A DNA stretch of 64,000 nucleotides from Sapria himalayana (GCA_029783825.1 JAREIK010000382.1:214340-278339); one strand, 5' to 3'. Shown: positions 1 through 12,435, numbered from the stretch's first letter. Numbers and translations are program-made. The notes: a model not told the origin generated them from the letters alone.

Positions 1-1060
1 TCTTTAATTACAAACAATACATACGTTAATTATATTGAAAAAAAAATTATGAGAAATGAAATTTAGGCATAATTTACACAATTCACAAATAATAAACATA
101 AAAAGTATAAATTAGAAATAATATCAATGCTCATTCATGCTCACGCATATAGCAAGATCCACAAGTGTGAGTAGACATGCCACTACCATCCCCATCTCGC
201 TTTGAGCGATGATTGCTATTTATCACACCTCTTCCTATAATCCGGATCTTCCCATCTTCTCCACTACTCCTTTAAAATATGATCAGGGACACTCAAATCT
301 TTTTCTTTCTTCTTCAACCATTTATCTTTGATCTCGTATACGATGTCTTTATAGTGACTAGCAACATATTTATAGAACACACTTTTGAATGCCTCTTTTG
401 GTTGTGTCCATCTGTAAACTTTCTACAATATAAATAAACAAATTTTAATCAATGAACAAAAGAATATATTAAAAGGTGTAAAAATTTTTAGCTAGTAATA
501 TTTACCTTGAATTCTCTTCAAATCATCAATTATCTCTAAGTGTGAGTGACGTTCAATTATGTCCATTAGGTTTAAAGGACTTCCTAAAAATTATCTCAGA
601 ACCCTTAAAATGGAACCAGATGACTCTAACTTCACCATATAACAAAAAATTTATTAGCAAGTAAGAAAAATAAATGATAAATAATTTGTTAAGTTTTATA
701 TCTTACGGATTATCAATTGTTGGATTAAACTGAGCAATAGGGAGAGTCTCATCATAGGGTGTGTTGAGGAAGACTCTCCAACTCCATCCTCTCCCTCTTC
801 TTCCTCCATGTCTCTTATCATCAAAATCTCAGGACCATTTGTTGATCAGTCAACTATTGTTGTTGCTGTGATACATTCACAATTCTTTGTCTACTATGGC
901 ATCTCATCCACCTATGACCCTCTACTAGTTTCAGGCATACCTGAGGTCATGCTACCTATATCATACCTCGTACAACGTTGCAACATGCTACCTCTACCTC
1001 ATCCACGTGCCATATCTATAAAAAATACATATGGAAATGAAAATAAACAAAAATAATTAA
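1..1060 (-). pseudogene. TNPA-like second CACTA protein, Transposase_24 type, degenerate and partial
   Basis: Conceptual translation of the minus strand gives, at about 420-240, a stretch reading roughly WTQPKEAFKSVFYKYVASHY followed by a Trp-rich segment (WRRWEDPDYRKR). At about 215-140, in another frame, comes GMSTHTCGSCYMREHE. This matches the layout of the plant En/Spm 'Transposase_24' domain: a W-x-Y/W-x-P core, then H-T-G-G-S and H-E. In the family this protein binds subterminal repeats and assists TNP2. Putative introns split the exons (about 425-510 and 620-705, AT-rich). A stop interrupts the Trp-rich part and a frameshift separates the two blocks. The far end of the gene lies outside the window. 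Confidence 0.6.
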
Positions 1061-1084
1061 TAATTAAAATAACATAAAACTCAC

Positions 1085-1760
1085 GGTCTACTCACTCTCA
1101 TCAAAATTATCCAAATTTGGTTCGTCTTCTTCTTCAGATGTAGTAACATCATTTTCAAACTCCTCTTCAACACTCATTTCTTCCTCATAATCAATTAAAT
1201 TCTCATAAACATCTACATCCCCACTTGTATCCATCTCTGAAGATGCGACTAAAATGAAGTCTTCATCCCCCACCACAACTTCGATTATAACATCATTTTC
1301 ATCATTTTGAAAAGCTGGTTGTATGAAATTTTACTTGGTGATGCTTGGATATCAATTTGAGCCCTTGCTTTTATCTTGCACATAGCTTTCCAATCCTTTC
1401 TAAGACCGATCTGACCTGGATATTTATAATAATAAACCTATGATGCTTATACTGCAAGACAAAAAGTTCAAACTTGTTGAATCATTTTTTATCGTGCACA
1501 TCGAAAGTTTATATCAAGGATGGACAACATTACCAACATGTGGTGTTGGGTAGCGAACCATGCACATTTGAGATAACATAGGTTTTTTAACCGTGAGGGC
1601 TTCATTTTCTAACTCGATCACATCGATCAAAGTTCCGTAATAGTCATATTTGGGTTCATTATATAAGGATTCTTAATGCATACCCCTGTATTGTCTGTTG
1701 CCTTGTAGCTACCATATGATTTAGTGTGAAATTTTAAACCATCACACAGTAAACAATTAT
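1085..1760 (-). pseudogene. CACTA-A transposase C-terminal part: DUF4216-like region and acidic tail
   Basis: Minus-strand translation of about 1720-1400 gives a degenerate DUF4216-like region: a YYGTLIDVIELE start, then a Tyr/Lys-rich stretch with several stops. It is followed by an open acidic tail at 1276-1088 (62 residues, about one third Glu/Asp, ending EEEDEPNLDNFDESE). The corresponding region in CACTA-B (15541-15242) is cleaner and confirms the assignment. In CACTA transposases this segment lies downstream of TNP2 and DUF4218; its biochemical role is unknown. Frameshifts separate the blocks. Confidence 0.6.
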
Positions 1761-2534
1761 ACGTTTAACCTCTTTTAGGGGACATCGTGCTATAATTCAA
1801 AGATAATAATTGGAAATTTTATTTGCATGATTATGAACCTGTAATCAAAATTAAGTGGATTTTTAGATTACAAATATAAATTTTTATGAGAACAATACAA
1901 TTATTTAATGATTTTCATTATAAGTAAACATATGTATTTTTCAAAAATGATGGAAATTCTTGCTCCAACACGTTATTAATAGATTCTTCATTCATGTTTG
2001 GAAACTCTACGTTTATTTGTAACAAAATCACTAAAAAAAATTAAAAATAATTGATACATTGATAGGAAATAGTAAATAATAATGCTTGATAGATGTCATT
2101 TGATTATTAAAATATACTTACTCAATAAAATAGTTGAACCTCTAGACAATTCATTAGGACATATAGATGAGCTATAGTATATCATAGTCTGGCTAGATAC
2201 CTATTTCCCTTAAGCACCAATTGCTTGTTGGGACTTGAATATTTCAAACATATCATTATCCACATTGTCATAAAGATAAACCTCAATCCGTTTTTCCTTA
2301 AGTGGAAGAGTTGGATCTCATTCTTTGAAATAGAATGATGTGAATTTTACAACCTCATCCATAATATAACCTATTGATATAGAACCCACAACCTAAGCCT
2401 TATTCATTATTATATGCTTTATTTTCTTCAAGTATCTACAAAAGATTATTGAAATTTACAAGTCATGTTTGTGTATATAAAAATATATATATAGGAAAAG
2501 AATTGGTTTAGTGAATTAATATTACCTTTTTGGA

Positions 2535-4810
2535 GGATACATCCAACGATAATGGACAAGACCAGCAACCCTAGCTTCGTTAGCCAAGTGCAATGGAAGA
2601 TGTTCCATTTAGTCAAAAAATTTGAAGGAAAGATTTTCTCAAGATTGCATAAGATAACAAAAATTTTACATCTTGATTCCTCAACTCATCATCAGTCAAT
2701 GAAGAAGAAGTTAGTTGCTTGAAGAATAAAGAAATCTCATGTATCAGTTCCCATATTCTATAAGGTAGGAATTCCCGAAGAGTAATTGGTAACAACCTTT
2801 GCATGAATACATGACAATCATGACTCTTCATATCAAACGTCTTAAGTTTTTTCGCATCCACACATCTCCCCAAATTAGAAGCATACCCATCTGAAAATAT
2901 AAAATTTTTTAACCACTCCAACACAACCTTCTTCTATGATTTATTTAGAACAAATGGCACATCAAGGTATTTATTGTTGACAAGATTTTTTTTTGCAAAT
3001 TGAGGATGATGACAATATTTATTCAACTCATCTCTTGACTTGTAAGGGTCCTTAGTTTTTGCTGGAATGTTAAACACTGTATTGAAAATATTTTCAAACA
3101 TATTCTTCTCGATATGCATAACATCAAGATTGTGCCTGAGCAAGTGTTCACGCAAGTACGAAAAATCATAGAAAATGATTCTCTTATTCCACCCACAAGT
3201 CATAGATATAGCTGTATTCACAACCTCAGCATCAATATCTATCACCTTCCTCAAGCCTCTATTATTCAATTCCTATAAAATATCATCCATAGATCTAACC
3301 CCCAAAAATTGTTTAGTAACATTATTCTTAATGAAGTCTTTGGTGTTACGTTGGTATAGATGATTAATAGGAAAAACTACCAAAGATTGTCGAACCATGA
3401 CTATTTTTCGCTCTTAATTAATCTAAAAGCATTAGAATCTTCCATATAATGTGGATATGCCAACATACCAGTTGTACTCCACCCAGACATCATAGAATAA
3501 TATGCTGAAATGTCATTTATGGTCCACATGAGGGCAGCACGCATATGAAAATTTTTCAATTTGGAAATATCATAAGTTTGATCCCCAACACCCCCAAAGA
3601 CTTTTCAACTACGCTATCAATGGCTGCAAGAAAACATCTATCTTCCCCTTTGGATTCGTAGGCCCTGGCACTAACATAGTCAAAAATATAAATTCCTCCT
3701 TCATACATAAGTATGGAGGCAAATTATACGGGGTCACCACCATAGGTCACAAAGAATATTGTTGTCTAGATTGACCAAACGGCTGAAAACCATAAGCAAA
3801 TAAACCCAGCCTAATATTTCGAACTTCAGAAGAAAAATCAAAAAAATACCCATCAAAATATTTCCAAGCAGGGGCATCAGAAGGGTGACACATCTTACCA
3901 TCCTCCATATTATGCTCTGAATTCCACCTTATTTCATTAGCTTAGTGGTTGATGCATACAATCTCTACAACCTAGGTGTTATTGGAAAATAGTGCATCTT
4001 TTTATATCGCGCCTTCAACTTACGTATATACAATCTATTTCTATAATCCCTAACTTTTTGCTTGTACCGTGCATGCACACATATTTTCCAACTGCTAAGG
4101 TCATTGTCATCACCCCAGTATATCATACAGTTGTTCACACAGTAATGAATGACCTATACGAATAATCCCAAGCATCTAACTAACTTCTTTGTGCTGTAGA
4201 AATCCAATGGCATCAGATTATCTTTTGACAACAATTCATGAATGAATTTAGACATATCATCAAACCATGCCTATGAACACCTGTGTCTGCACTTTATTTA
4301 TAACATCTTCACGGCTACAGAAAGTTGAGTATGCTTAGAATTCCTCTCATATACAGGTTTGTCTCCAGCTCTAATCATGTCATAGAAATTCATTGCCTCG
4401 ACATTGGGTTCCTTATTCGAGTTGTATTCAGGACTCGCAGCATCAAAAACCATTTTATGGTATGTAGTGTGATTAATATTATCCGAGACCATCTGATCAG
4501 TTTCACTTACTGACACCCATACTGAACATGAACACCTCTAGTGGACTTGATTCTTACCATGGTATATCCAAACATAGTAATCCGGCACAAAATCATTTTT
4601 CATCTTCACAGTCTCAACAATCAAAAACTTTTTATTTTGACATTTAACTTATATGCAAGGACACTTTATATGTATACCACCATACAAACACTCAGGATGT
4701 CTCAGAGAAAACTCAACAAATTCACCATCTTTATCCCCTCAATCATTAGAGAACATTCGATTCACTATTCGACCTTTATACATCCATTCACGATTGTCTT
4801 TCATAACTAG
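2535..4810 (-). pseudogene. TNP2-like CACTA transposase with DUF4218, degenerate
   Basis: Minus-strand translation recovers the whole order of a plant TNP2 transposase in pieces. The N-terminal transposase-associated zinc region (about 4800-4560) reads EWMYKGR, then IKCPC and FVPDYYVWIYHG. A linker ORF follows (4516-4298, 72 aa). The TNP2 core (about 4290-3300) reads MPLDFYSTKKLVRCLGL, VTPYNLPPYLCMKEEFIFL and PGPTNPKGKIDVFLQPLIA. Next come HNLDVMHIEKNMFENIFNTV (ORF 3269-2934) and DUF4218 (ORF 2924-2613; GRCVDAKKLKTFDMKSHDCH, QRLLPITLREFLP). The catalytic-type protein would cut and join transposon ends in the nucleus. At least eight stops or frame changes break it. The order and motif match make the family certain even though the gene is dead. 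Confidence 0.85.
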
Positions 4811-4859
4811 TTAAAAGAAATTCATTTTATTTAACATATACAATTATCTTTAATTATAG

Positions 4860-7660
4860 TTATATATGATTATATAAAAAATTATTTAGATATACAAATA
4901 TTTATATATAGTTATACACATATAGTTTAAAATAATGTCGTATGTTGTTATACATGTAATTATAAATATAGTTACATGTGGTTTATCTATAGTTACACAT
5001 ATAGTTAAACATATATTCATAAATGTAGGTTTATAATATTTGTTCATTTAATTTTATATATTTATACATATAGTAATGTATAAGTATAAATATAGTAAAA
5101 TACATTTTTATATACTACTATATACAAGTATATATTAAATATAAGCTGTAAATTTAATATATAAATATAATTATGGATAAGACTTTTAAAGGGTTACACA
5201 TTGTAAAATACAATTATTTATAGTTATATATAATTTTACATATAATATATATAGTTATAAATAGTTATATATAATCAAACATATAGTTATATATAGATAT
5301 ATTCATAAAAGTAATTATAAGTAGTTATACATAAATATATACAACGTTATTAAAAAATATTTTGATTTAATTATATGAATATATATATGTATATATAGTT
5401 ACAAATATAGGTATATATAATTATATAGACATTTATTTAGATATATAAATATTTATATATAGTTATACACATATAGTTTAACATAATGTTGTATGTTGTT
5501 ATACATGTAATTATAAATATTGTTAGAAGTGGTTATACATATAGTTACACATATAGTTAAACATATATTTATAAATGTAGGTTTATATATTTGTTCATTT
5601 AATTTTTATATATTTATAAATATAATAATTTATAGGTATATATATAGTAAAATACTTTTTTATATACTACTATATAAAAGTATATATTAAATATAAGCTA
5701 TAAATTTAGTATTTAATTATAATTATGCATAAAACTTTTAAAGTTATACACATAGTAAGATACAATTATTTATAATTATATATTATTTTACATATAATAT
5801 ATATAGTTATAAATAGTTTTATATAATCAAACATATAGTTATATATAGATATATTCATACAAGTAATTATAAGTAGTTATACATAAATATATACAATGGT
5901 ATTAACAAATATTTTGATTTAATTATATGAAAATATATATGTATATATAGTTACAAATATAGTTATATATAATTATATAGACATTTATTTAGATATACAA
6001 ATATTTATATATAGTTATACACATATAGTTTAACATAATGTTGTATGTTGTTATACATGTAATTATAAATATTGTTACATGTAGTTATACATATAGTTAC
6101 AAATATAGTTAAACATATATTTATAAATGTAGGTTTATATATTTGTTCATTTAATTTTATATATTTATAAATATAATAATCTATAGGTATATATATAGTA
6201 AAATACTTTTTTATATACAACTATATAAAAGTATATGTTAAATATAAGCTGTAAATTTAATATTTAAATATAAGTATGCATAAAACTTTTAAAATTATAC
6301 ACATAGTAAGATACAATTATTTATAGTTATATATTATTTTACATATAATATATATAGTTATAAATAGTTATATATAATTAAACACATAGTTATATATAGA
6401 TATATTCATACAAGTATTATAAGTAGTTATACATAAATATAAACAACATTATAAAAAAATATTTTGATTTAATTATATTAATACATATATGTATATATAG
6501 TTACAAATATAGTTATATATAATTATATAAACATTTATTTAGTAATAAAAATATTTATAAATAGTTATACACATATACTTAACATAATGTTGTATGTTGT
6601 TATACATTTAATTATAGATATTGTTTCATGTGGTTATACATATAGTTACACATATAGCTAAAGGTATATTTATACATATAGTAGTGTATAGGCATAGATG
6701 TAGTAAAATACTTTTTTATATACTACTATATACAAACATATATTAAATATAAGCTGTAAATTTAATATTAAAATATAATTATGCATAAAACTTTTACTAT
6801 TATACACATTGTAAGATACAATTATTTATAGTCATATATTATTTTACATATAATATATATAGTTATAAATAGTTATATATAATTAAACATATAGTTATAT
6901 ATAGATATATTCATACAAGTAGTTATAAGTAGTTATACATAAATATAAATAACATTATAAAAAATATTTTGATTTAATTATATTAATACATATATTATAT
7001 AGAGTTAGAAATATAGTTATATATAATTATATAAACATTTATTTAGTTATACAAATTTATATATATATAGATATATATAGTTGTACACATATAGGTAAAC
7101 ATAATGTTGTATGTTGTTATACATGTAATTATAAATATTATTACAAGTGGTTATACATATAGTTACACATATAATTAAACGTATATTTATACATGTAGGT
7201 TTATATATTTGTTCATTTAATTTCATATATTTATACATATAATAATGTATTGGTATAAATATAATAAAATATTTTTTTGTATACTACTATATAAAAATAT
7301 ATTTTAAATATATCTGTAAATTTAATATTTAAATATAATTATGCATAAAAGTTTAAAAGTTACACATATAGTAAGATACAATTATTTATAGTTATATATT
7401 ATTTTACATATAATATATATAGTTATAAATAGTTATATATAATTAAATATATAATTATATATAGATATATTCATACAAGTAGTTATAAGTAGTTATACAT
7501 AAATATATACAATGTTATAAACAAATATTTTAAATCTAATTATATGAATACATATATGTATATATAGTTACAATATAGTTATATTTAATTATATAGAGTG
7601 TTACATAGTTATACAAATATTTATATATAGTTATACACATATAGTTATAAATATGTATAT
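4860..7660. repeat. Five tandem copies of a ~550-bp AT-rich unit inside CACTA-A
   Basis: The landmark TATGTTGTTATACAT recurs at about 4941, 5492, 6044, 6593 and 7110, giving spacings of 551, 552, 549 and 517 bp. Each unit also repeats AGTTATACACATATAG, TTTATATATTTGTTCATTTAA, ATAAGCTGTAAATTTAAT and ATATTCATACAAGTA in the same order. Units differ by point changes and small gaps. A related sequence lies inverted in the right-hand CACTA (59640-60199 and 61660-62215). The small ORFs here arise from the repeat and are not genes. Confidence 0.9.
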
Positions 7661-8460
7661 AGTTAAAGATATAATTATTTATACCATTTATATTGCTATA
7701 CATTATTTAAAATATAACTATATATAGTTATATATTTGTATACATATGGTATATTTTTTTAGAATATAGTTATATAGAATTATACATATAGTTATACATT
7801 ATTATGCAGTTACAAATTAGTTATGTAAAGTTATAAATATAGTTATAAAAATAGTTTACTTTATTATAAATATAGTTATAAATACTTTTATATAAAATGA
7901 CATATTATTATATAATTAAACTCTTGTATCTATATAATATTTGTGAATAAAATATTTTATAAATGCTACTTAAATATTATTATATTTATATGTAACACTT
8001 TTATAAATAATATATAGTATATATATCACATTTATTTAAACATAATAAATATTATATATTTATATAAAAAATAATATGTAATATAAATATTTACAAAATT
8101 ATATAATAATTTAATGTTACATAATTGTTATACAAAAAATTATATAAATGAATAGTTTAATGTAAATGTCGTGTAGATATTTATAAACATTAATACATAT
8201 GTATAAATATTTATATATAACATTATATGTTTATATAAACATATCAATGTGTATTTATAATGTATTATTTTTATATATATTAAAGTATAGACATTTATAA
8301 ATAAAGTCATACGATTATATAAATGTATAAAAGTATATATATACTGTTATAGACATAATAAGATTAACATTATATAAAAGTTTGATTTAACGTTAATCAT
8401 TTTATATATTAATGTATACATATTTATACATAATGCATACGATTATATATATATATAAAC
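7661..8460. other. AT-rich spacer without genes
   Basis: This is almost pure A/T with irregular TATA/ATAT runs. A last fragment of the 550-bp unit is recognisable at about 7610-7660, then the regular period is lost. I see no coding region, terminal repeat or RNA gene. Confidence 0.7.
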
Positions 8461-8889
8461 CATTAGCATAAAGGATGCAAACATTCTGTAATTGAACTCA
8501 AAATCAATAAAACCCTAAAAATCTAAATAGTAGAAAAACAAATATTAAGCTGAAAAATTATTGTTTAATTAATTGTGTCGAGTCAAAATCTTGTTAGGTT
8601 AAATGAAATTGAAGCAAAAATGAAGAAATTCAGAGGAGAAATAAAAAAACCAAATACCCAAATATACTAAAAAAATGAAATTCTGATTTTCTATATATAA
8701 TTTAGAGAGACGGACATATGTATAAGCAATTTGAAGGAGAAGAACAAAGAAAAACTTACCTGGATTCAGAAGAATAGAGCGAAGTTTATTGAATTAGTGC
8801 TTGTAGTAGCATCTGATTCGAAAAAATGATACTTTTTTAATGAATGAAGGTGGTATTGACTTAGCAAATGAATTTTAAATCAAAAAATT
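8461..8889 (-). other. Presumed 5' transcribed leader region of CACTA-A
   Basis: Base composition shifts to mixed AT-rich sequence. On the minus strand this lies between the subterminal repeats and the repeat-filled zone before the transposase. It may hold the element's promoter and a first non-coding exon; the motif TTACCTGGATTC at 8756-8767 could be a minus-strand splice donor (CAG/GTAAG-like). That is inference from position only. No coding region is visible. Confidence 0.3.
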
Positions 8890-9713
8890 AAAACAATGAA
8901 TTACATACCAAAAATATGATCGGTAAAAGGTAGGTGAGACCAAATTTATAAGAAATTTGAAGTCTACTTCATTGACTAATTTTAATGGTAATATATTCTT
9001 GGTCATTAAATAGTCGACAATTTGTTGGCAATTTTTATTCGATATTTCCATCATAATTTACTGACCCATTTTCAACCAAAAAAATATGGACGATAGGTAT
9101 GGTCGGTATATGGTCATGAAATAGTCAATAATTACTGACCTAAATATTTAATCAGAAGTTTGGTCGGTAATTACGACCTTATAAATATATTAGATAACCT
9201 CTATACCACCCATTTTTAATGGTTAAGTATTTTTGGTCATTAAATGGTCAGTAATCTTTTGGAAATATTTTTCGCAAATTCTCTCCTTATTTACAGACTA
9301 TATTCCTGACCAAATTATTTGGTCTAGAATATATGGTGGTTAGTTGATTGGGAATTTGGTCAGAAGTATTTTTCTCCGATGCACCTTTTTTGATCTCTAA
9401 ATTGGTTAGTAATTATTGACCTACATATATGGTCGATAAATGGTCGGTAAGTACGAAGTTATAAATTATTTGAAAACCCACTGTACCGACCAATTATAAT
9501 GATAGGTCATTAAATGGTCGGAAATTTATTGGATAACCACTCTACAAATGATTTCCAACCAGAAATATTTGGTCGGTAATTATGGTCGGTCTTTGGTCAG
9601 AAATGTGGTCAGAAAGTTTTTTATTTCGATGCCCTTCTTTGGTCGCTAACTAATCGTGTTTTGGACAGTAATTATTGACTGAATTTTTAGGTCAGTATTT
9701 TTGTTGGTATTCT
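8890..9713. repeat. Subterminal repeats of CACTA-A (GGTCGGTAA family)
   Basis: Short motifs of the type GGTCGGTAA, GGTCAGTAAT, GACCGACC and TTAAATGGTCGG recur in both orientations about every 20-60 bp (for example near 8925, 9009, 9086, 9158, 9241, 9438, 9517, 9581). CACTA elements carry such clusters just inside their ends as binding sites for the TNPA-type protein. The motif differs from that of CACTA-B and CACTA-C (TTAGCTAGGGA / TTTAGCGACGGA), so a different binding specificity is likely. Confidence 0.75.
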
Positions 9714-9730
9714 CATAATTTATAGTAGTG
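9714..9730 (-). repeat. CACTA-A terminal inverted repeat
   Basis: The plus strand ends CATAATTTATAGTAGTG and the minus strand therefore begins CACTACTATAAATTATG, the signature CACTA terminus. The triplet array begins at the next base. The partner terminus is outside the window, so the 3-bp target duplication cannot be tested. Confidence 0.75.
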
Positions 9731-9804
9731 AAGAATAAGAAGAATAATAAAAATAAGAAGAATAAAAAGAAGAATAATAATAATAATAAAAAGAATAAGA
9801 AGAA
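9731..9804. repeat. AAGAAGAAT-type triplet minisatellite, 74 bp between two CACTA ends
   Basis: AAG, AAT and AAA triplets in constant phase (AAGAATAAG, AAGAATAAT and similar). It lies exactly between the CACTA-A terminus and the CACTA-B terminus. Composition and strand match the large arrays at 35191-37170, 44276-45570, 50696-51012 and 51531-52316. Confidence 0.9.
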
Positions 9805-10150
9805 CACTACAAGAAAAGCCCAAATAGCTACTGAAAAATCTCTAGCTATAGCAGCTTTTATATCACTAAAATAGAATAACAATGGAATAACGACATATAT
9901 TATCCCAAGCTAAAGTGCTAGTCACAAAATATTAACTAGAAAATATAATTTCCTAGTAAATTTTTCAACAAAATAAATTTTCTAGATAATTATTTTTTTT
10001 CCTTGCTAATTTTTATCATAATTAAGAATATAAATTAATATTTATCATGTTTATATATACAGATAATTCCCTAGATAAATTTGGGAGGAAAAATTCTCTA
10101 GCCATTTTCATTCCAAAGCTATTTTCACAATTTTTTTAAAAAAAATTTGA
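9805..10150. repeat. CACTA-B left terminus and subterminal region
   Basis: It starts with the terminal repeat CACTACAAGAAAAG. Degenerate CTAGCTATAG, CTAGATAAATTTGGGAGG and TCTCTAGCCATTTT motifs follow, in the same motif family as the right end of this composite (31375-31786) and the start of CACTA-C. No coding potential is seen. Confidence 0.75.
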
Positions 10151-10204
10151 GTGCATATTTTTATATTTTTATATTAAATTGAATAAAAACATATATTATA
10201 AACA

Positions 10205-10480
10205 ATTATTTATATTTAACAAAAAGCAAAAGCATTTCAGAAATAATTCTAATACAATTGTTACATCGCAAAAACAAAAACATGACTTAAGTTTATAATC
10301 ATTTAAAATAAATTTCATAATCCTCATTATTAGTTGTTGCATTTGTGCAAGGCTCTCCTGCGTGATTTCTCGACTAGAACCCGTGTGCTATTTTTCTCGT
10401 AAAGGCCACTCACTATGACTCCATATAGGACATATACTATCGTATTGCATCTGGTAGTGCTCAGAAAAATTATTTTGAAC
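10205..10480 (-). repeat. Second copy of the TNPA-like gene's 3' end, distal to the captured segment
   Basis: This resembles 12725-12935. Both contain, in plus-strand order, AATAATTCT(A/T)ATACAA, a block starting TAATTAGCTGGTGCATTTGTG or TTATTAGTTGTTGCATTTGTG, and CTATGACTCCATATAG. In the right arm the matching sense sequence is at about 27425-27560. The two copies thus frame 10481-12724 as direct repeats. This could be a trace of how host DNA was incorporated, or a later duplication. Confidence 0.65.
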
Positions 10481-10499
10481 TTCCTCAACAACATTATTA

Positions 10500-11560
10500 C
10501 CAACACTGAAATCATGAATCAATGCCACAATATTATGAACTAATGAAAGGCACACTCTAAACACAAAAAAAAAGCAAACACACGTGAAAGAAAATATTAC
10601 TTAATTTCTGGATATGCTGGATGAATAGATCCGGCAGCTAAAGCATCTATAACAAGTTTATCTCCCAATTTAAAGCACTTTACCAATACATTTTCTTTCT
10701 TTTCAAGGGTTGTTGCTGCATATACAAAACAATTATGAAAAAATAAACAAGAGAGTAAACTAATAAAAGAAATAACAAACCAAAAAACTAATTAAATAAT
10801 ATAGTGTGACCAGGAAAAGTAATTAGAAACAATTACAAAAATGAGAACCAGCATTCAATGTGAAATCGATTCGTGCAGTTTTTCTCGAAGACGGCCTACA
10901 TGTCTTTTTCCAACACCATGTTCTTCTCTTCAATATTAAAAATCAAGACATTCGATGGAGCCTCTAAGATTCTGACACCGATCCCATTAGCTAACTCATT
11001 TTATTATTCTATGGCACCACACTTGTGTGTCCCATGTTTCTCTAATGAAGATGAATATTTTTTCACTATATCCAACAACTCAAACCTAGCAAAATGAGAT
11101 GATGTCATCAATTGAATAGATATATAAAATGATACAAACCGATTATCAACTTGTCTTTTTTTTAAACAAGAATACTAACACATCAAAATAATAGACACCC
11201 TTTGTAAGGTGAAATACAAAGGGAAGCAACAAAATCAAATGAGAATCAGCATAGCAAACAATTGGAGCAAAATGGAAGAAACAGAAGGGAGCTTTTCCTC
11301 TCCATCATGCACCATTGTTGTTGCAGTTTAGCAACCAGCACCATCATCAAAATGGCCACCTAAATAAACAAACAAATACCAGCAACAAGCACCACAACTA
11401 AGAGGTGGGCTATACCAATTTGTGCTGGCTTTCAGTAAAAGAAGTAATATGACATTCGTCTGGTCTCATCTGGCTCTCCTTATCTCAGTGCAGACTCAAA
11501 CTGCATCAATTTTAAAGCTCAAACTACTTAAATTATAAGGCTCAAATAACATCAACACAA
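10500..11560 (-). other. Captured or unassigned sequence with exon-like fragments
   Basis: The base composition is less AT-extreme than the flanks and the right arm has no counterpart. On the minus strand, exon-like stretches appear. One at about 11095-11010 reads ARFELLDIVKKYSSSLEKHG; another at about 11005-10905 reads NELANGIGVRILEAP; a third at about 10720-10605 reads LEKKENVLVKCFKLGDKL and is preceded by a plausible intron end (TTTTGTATATGCAG). I do not recognise the protein. The plus-strand ORF at 10873-11097 is probably a shadow. It may be part of one or more host genes carried with the PP2A relic. Confidence 0.4.
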
Positions 11561-11604
11561 CCACAAAAACTGTCATTTCACAATAGAAACATTTTAAAAA
11601 ATAA

Positions 11605-12015
11605 AAACAAAATCAAAAACTGTTTGTTCATGACCCCAATTATAGCCATCCATTACAAGCTGGTGAGCTCGAGTAATAAGTTGTAGATTGTTTGTCTGGT
11701 TGAATTGGTTAGAAATGTTCTACAAAAGGAGGATGGCTGAGAGTTGAGGTGAATGAAAAGTACAAGCGGGTCTGATTTCTGACTCAACCAAGGTAGTCAA
11801 GAAAAATAATCAACCAGATAGGTAAAAAACTTCTAGACGTTATCATTGCCATACTTTCGTAAGCACTCATCTTAAGATCCATAAACTTTAGTGATATGCC
11901 GACTTTCATGATTTCTCCTCAGGATTGTGATCTGCAATGGATAGCACACTTTGAGAGCCACTAGGAGTGAGACTATCTCGACTGAATAATATCCATGATC
12001 AACATAATTTTGCAT
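11605..12015 (-). pseudogene. Captured fragment of a PP2A catalytic subunit gene
   Basis: Minus-strand translation from about 12006 gives [20 protein letters not shown], then [18 protein letters not shown] and DECLRKYGNDNV. From 11720 to 11612 it gives [20 protein letters not shown] followed by DGYNWGHEQ. These are hallmark segments of the PPP-family phosphatase PP2A: the GDxVDRG metal-binding box (here with Arg to His), the LRGNHE box (here LRRNHE) and the RAHQLVMDG(F/Y)NW region near the C terminus. Roughly 90 residues between the segments, including the LHGG region, are lost or scrambled into about 80 bp, and stops and frame changes are present. It therefore cannot be an active phosphatase. 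It lies in the left CACTA arm between duplicated TNPA 3' ends, which suggests transposon capture. Introns in the ancestor cannot be judged. Confidence 0.85.
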
Positions 12016-12435
12016 CCAACTCAATGTCTGAGACAACACACATTATTTTAATGAAAGCAACGAATATTGGTTAGGTTAGTCGACCAAGCAAAGAACAAAA
12101 CCATAATCAAGAACAATGATGCCACCAAATAAATCTTCACCTATTTAGCTACACATAGGCAAAAATCATGTGCCCGCAAGTTGCTCACTATTCATTCTTA
12201 ATGAATTTAGTAGATAAGAGCTTTGAGACTGCAAATCTAGTGAAAGACTTGCGTTGGAGTAGCTCTTTCAACTTATCATAACATATAATTTTCTACCTAT
12301 CTGATGGGTAATTTAAAAAAACAAGAACATTTAATGATAAATTGAAATTAAAGAATAGTGTCAAGGATTCTCATTGGGGAAAGGTGAAAACGATGGATGT
12401 TGGCATACCTGTAGATTATTTTTTATAACATAGTA
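12016..12435. other. Sequence upstream of the PP2A relic, no clear gene
   Basis: On the minus strand this lies where the N-terminal half of PP2A would be expected, but I find no convincing match; only short open stretches (for example LKELLQRKSF near 12260) appear. It may be intron or diverged exon of the captured gene. Confidence 0.3.

Larger units (their letters stand above)
1..9730 (-). mobile_element. CACTA-A: CACTA (En/Spm) DNA transposon, left end outside window
   Basis: This is a class II CACTA element on the minus strand. Its upstream end is at 9730, where the minus strand begins CACTACTATAAATTATG beside a triplet-repeat array. Read inward it has subterminal repeats (8890-9713), an AT-rich tandem array (4860-7660), a TNP2-like transposase pseudogene with DUF4218 and DUF4216 regions (1085-4810) and the start of a TNPA-like gene (1-1060). 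That order is typical of plant CACTA elements. The other terminus lies beyond base 1. Many stops and frameshifts show that this copy cannot make its own transposase. Confidence 0.85.

Noticed and set aside
4325..4810. Plus-strand frames over the CACTA-A transposase
   Set aside because: Antisense shadows of minus-strand TNP2 sequence, which carries recognisable motifs.
6005..7238. Tyr/Ile/Asn-rich frames (71 and 63 aa)
   Set aside because: Copies of the same 550-bp AT repeat read in one frame; not conserved as protein.
4860..7660. CRISPR-like array
   Set aside because: Units of ~550 bp without spacer structure in a plant transposon; no cas-type genes.
10873..11097. 74-residue plus-strand frame
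   Set aside because: The opposite strand has better exon-like features and fits the orientation of the captured segment.
11605..12015. Functional phosphatase gene
   Set aside because: Core of about 90 residues missing, metal-site residues changed, frame broken.
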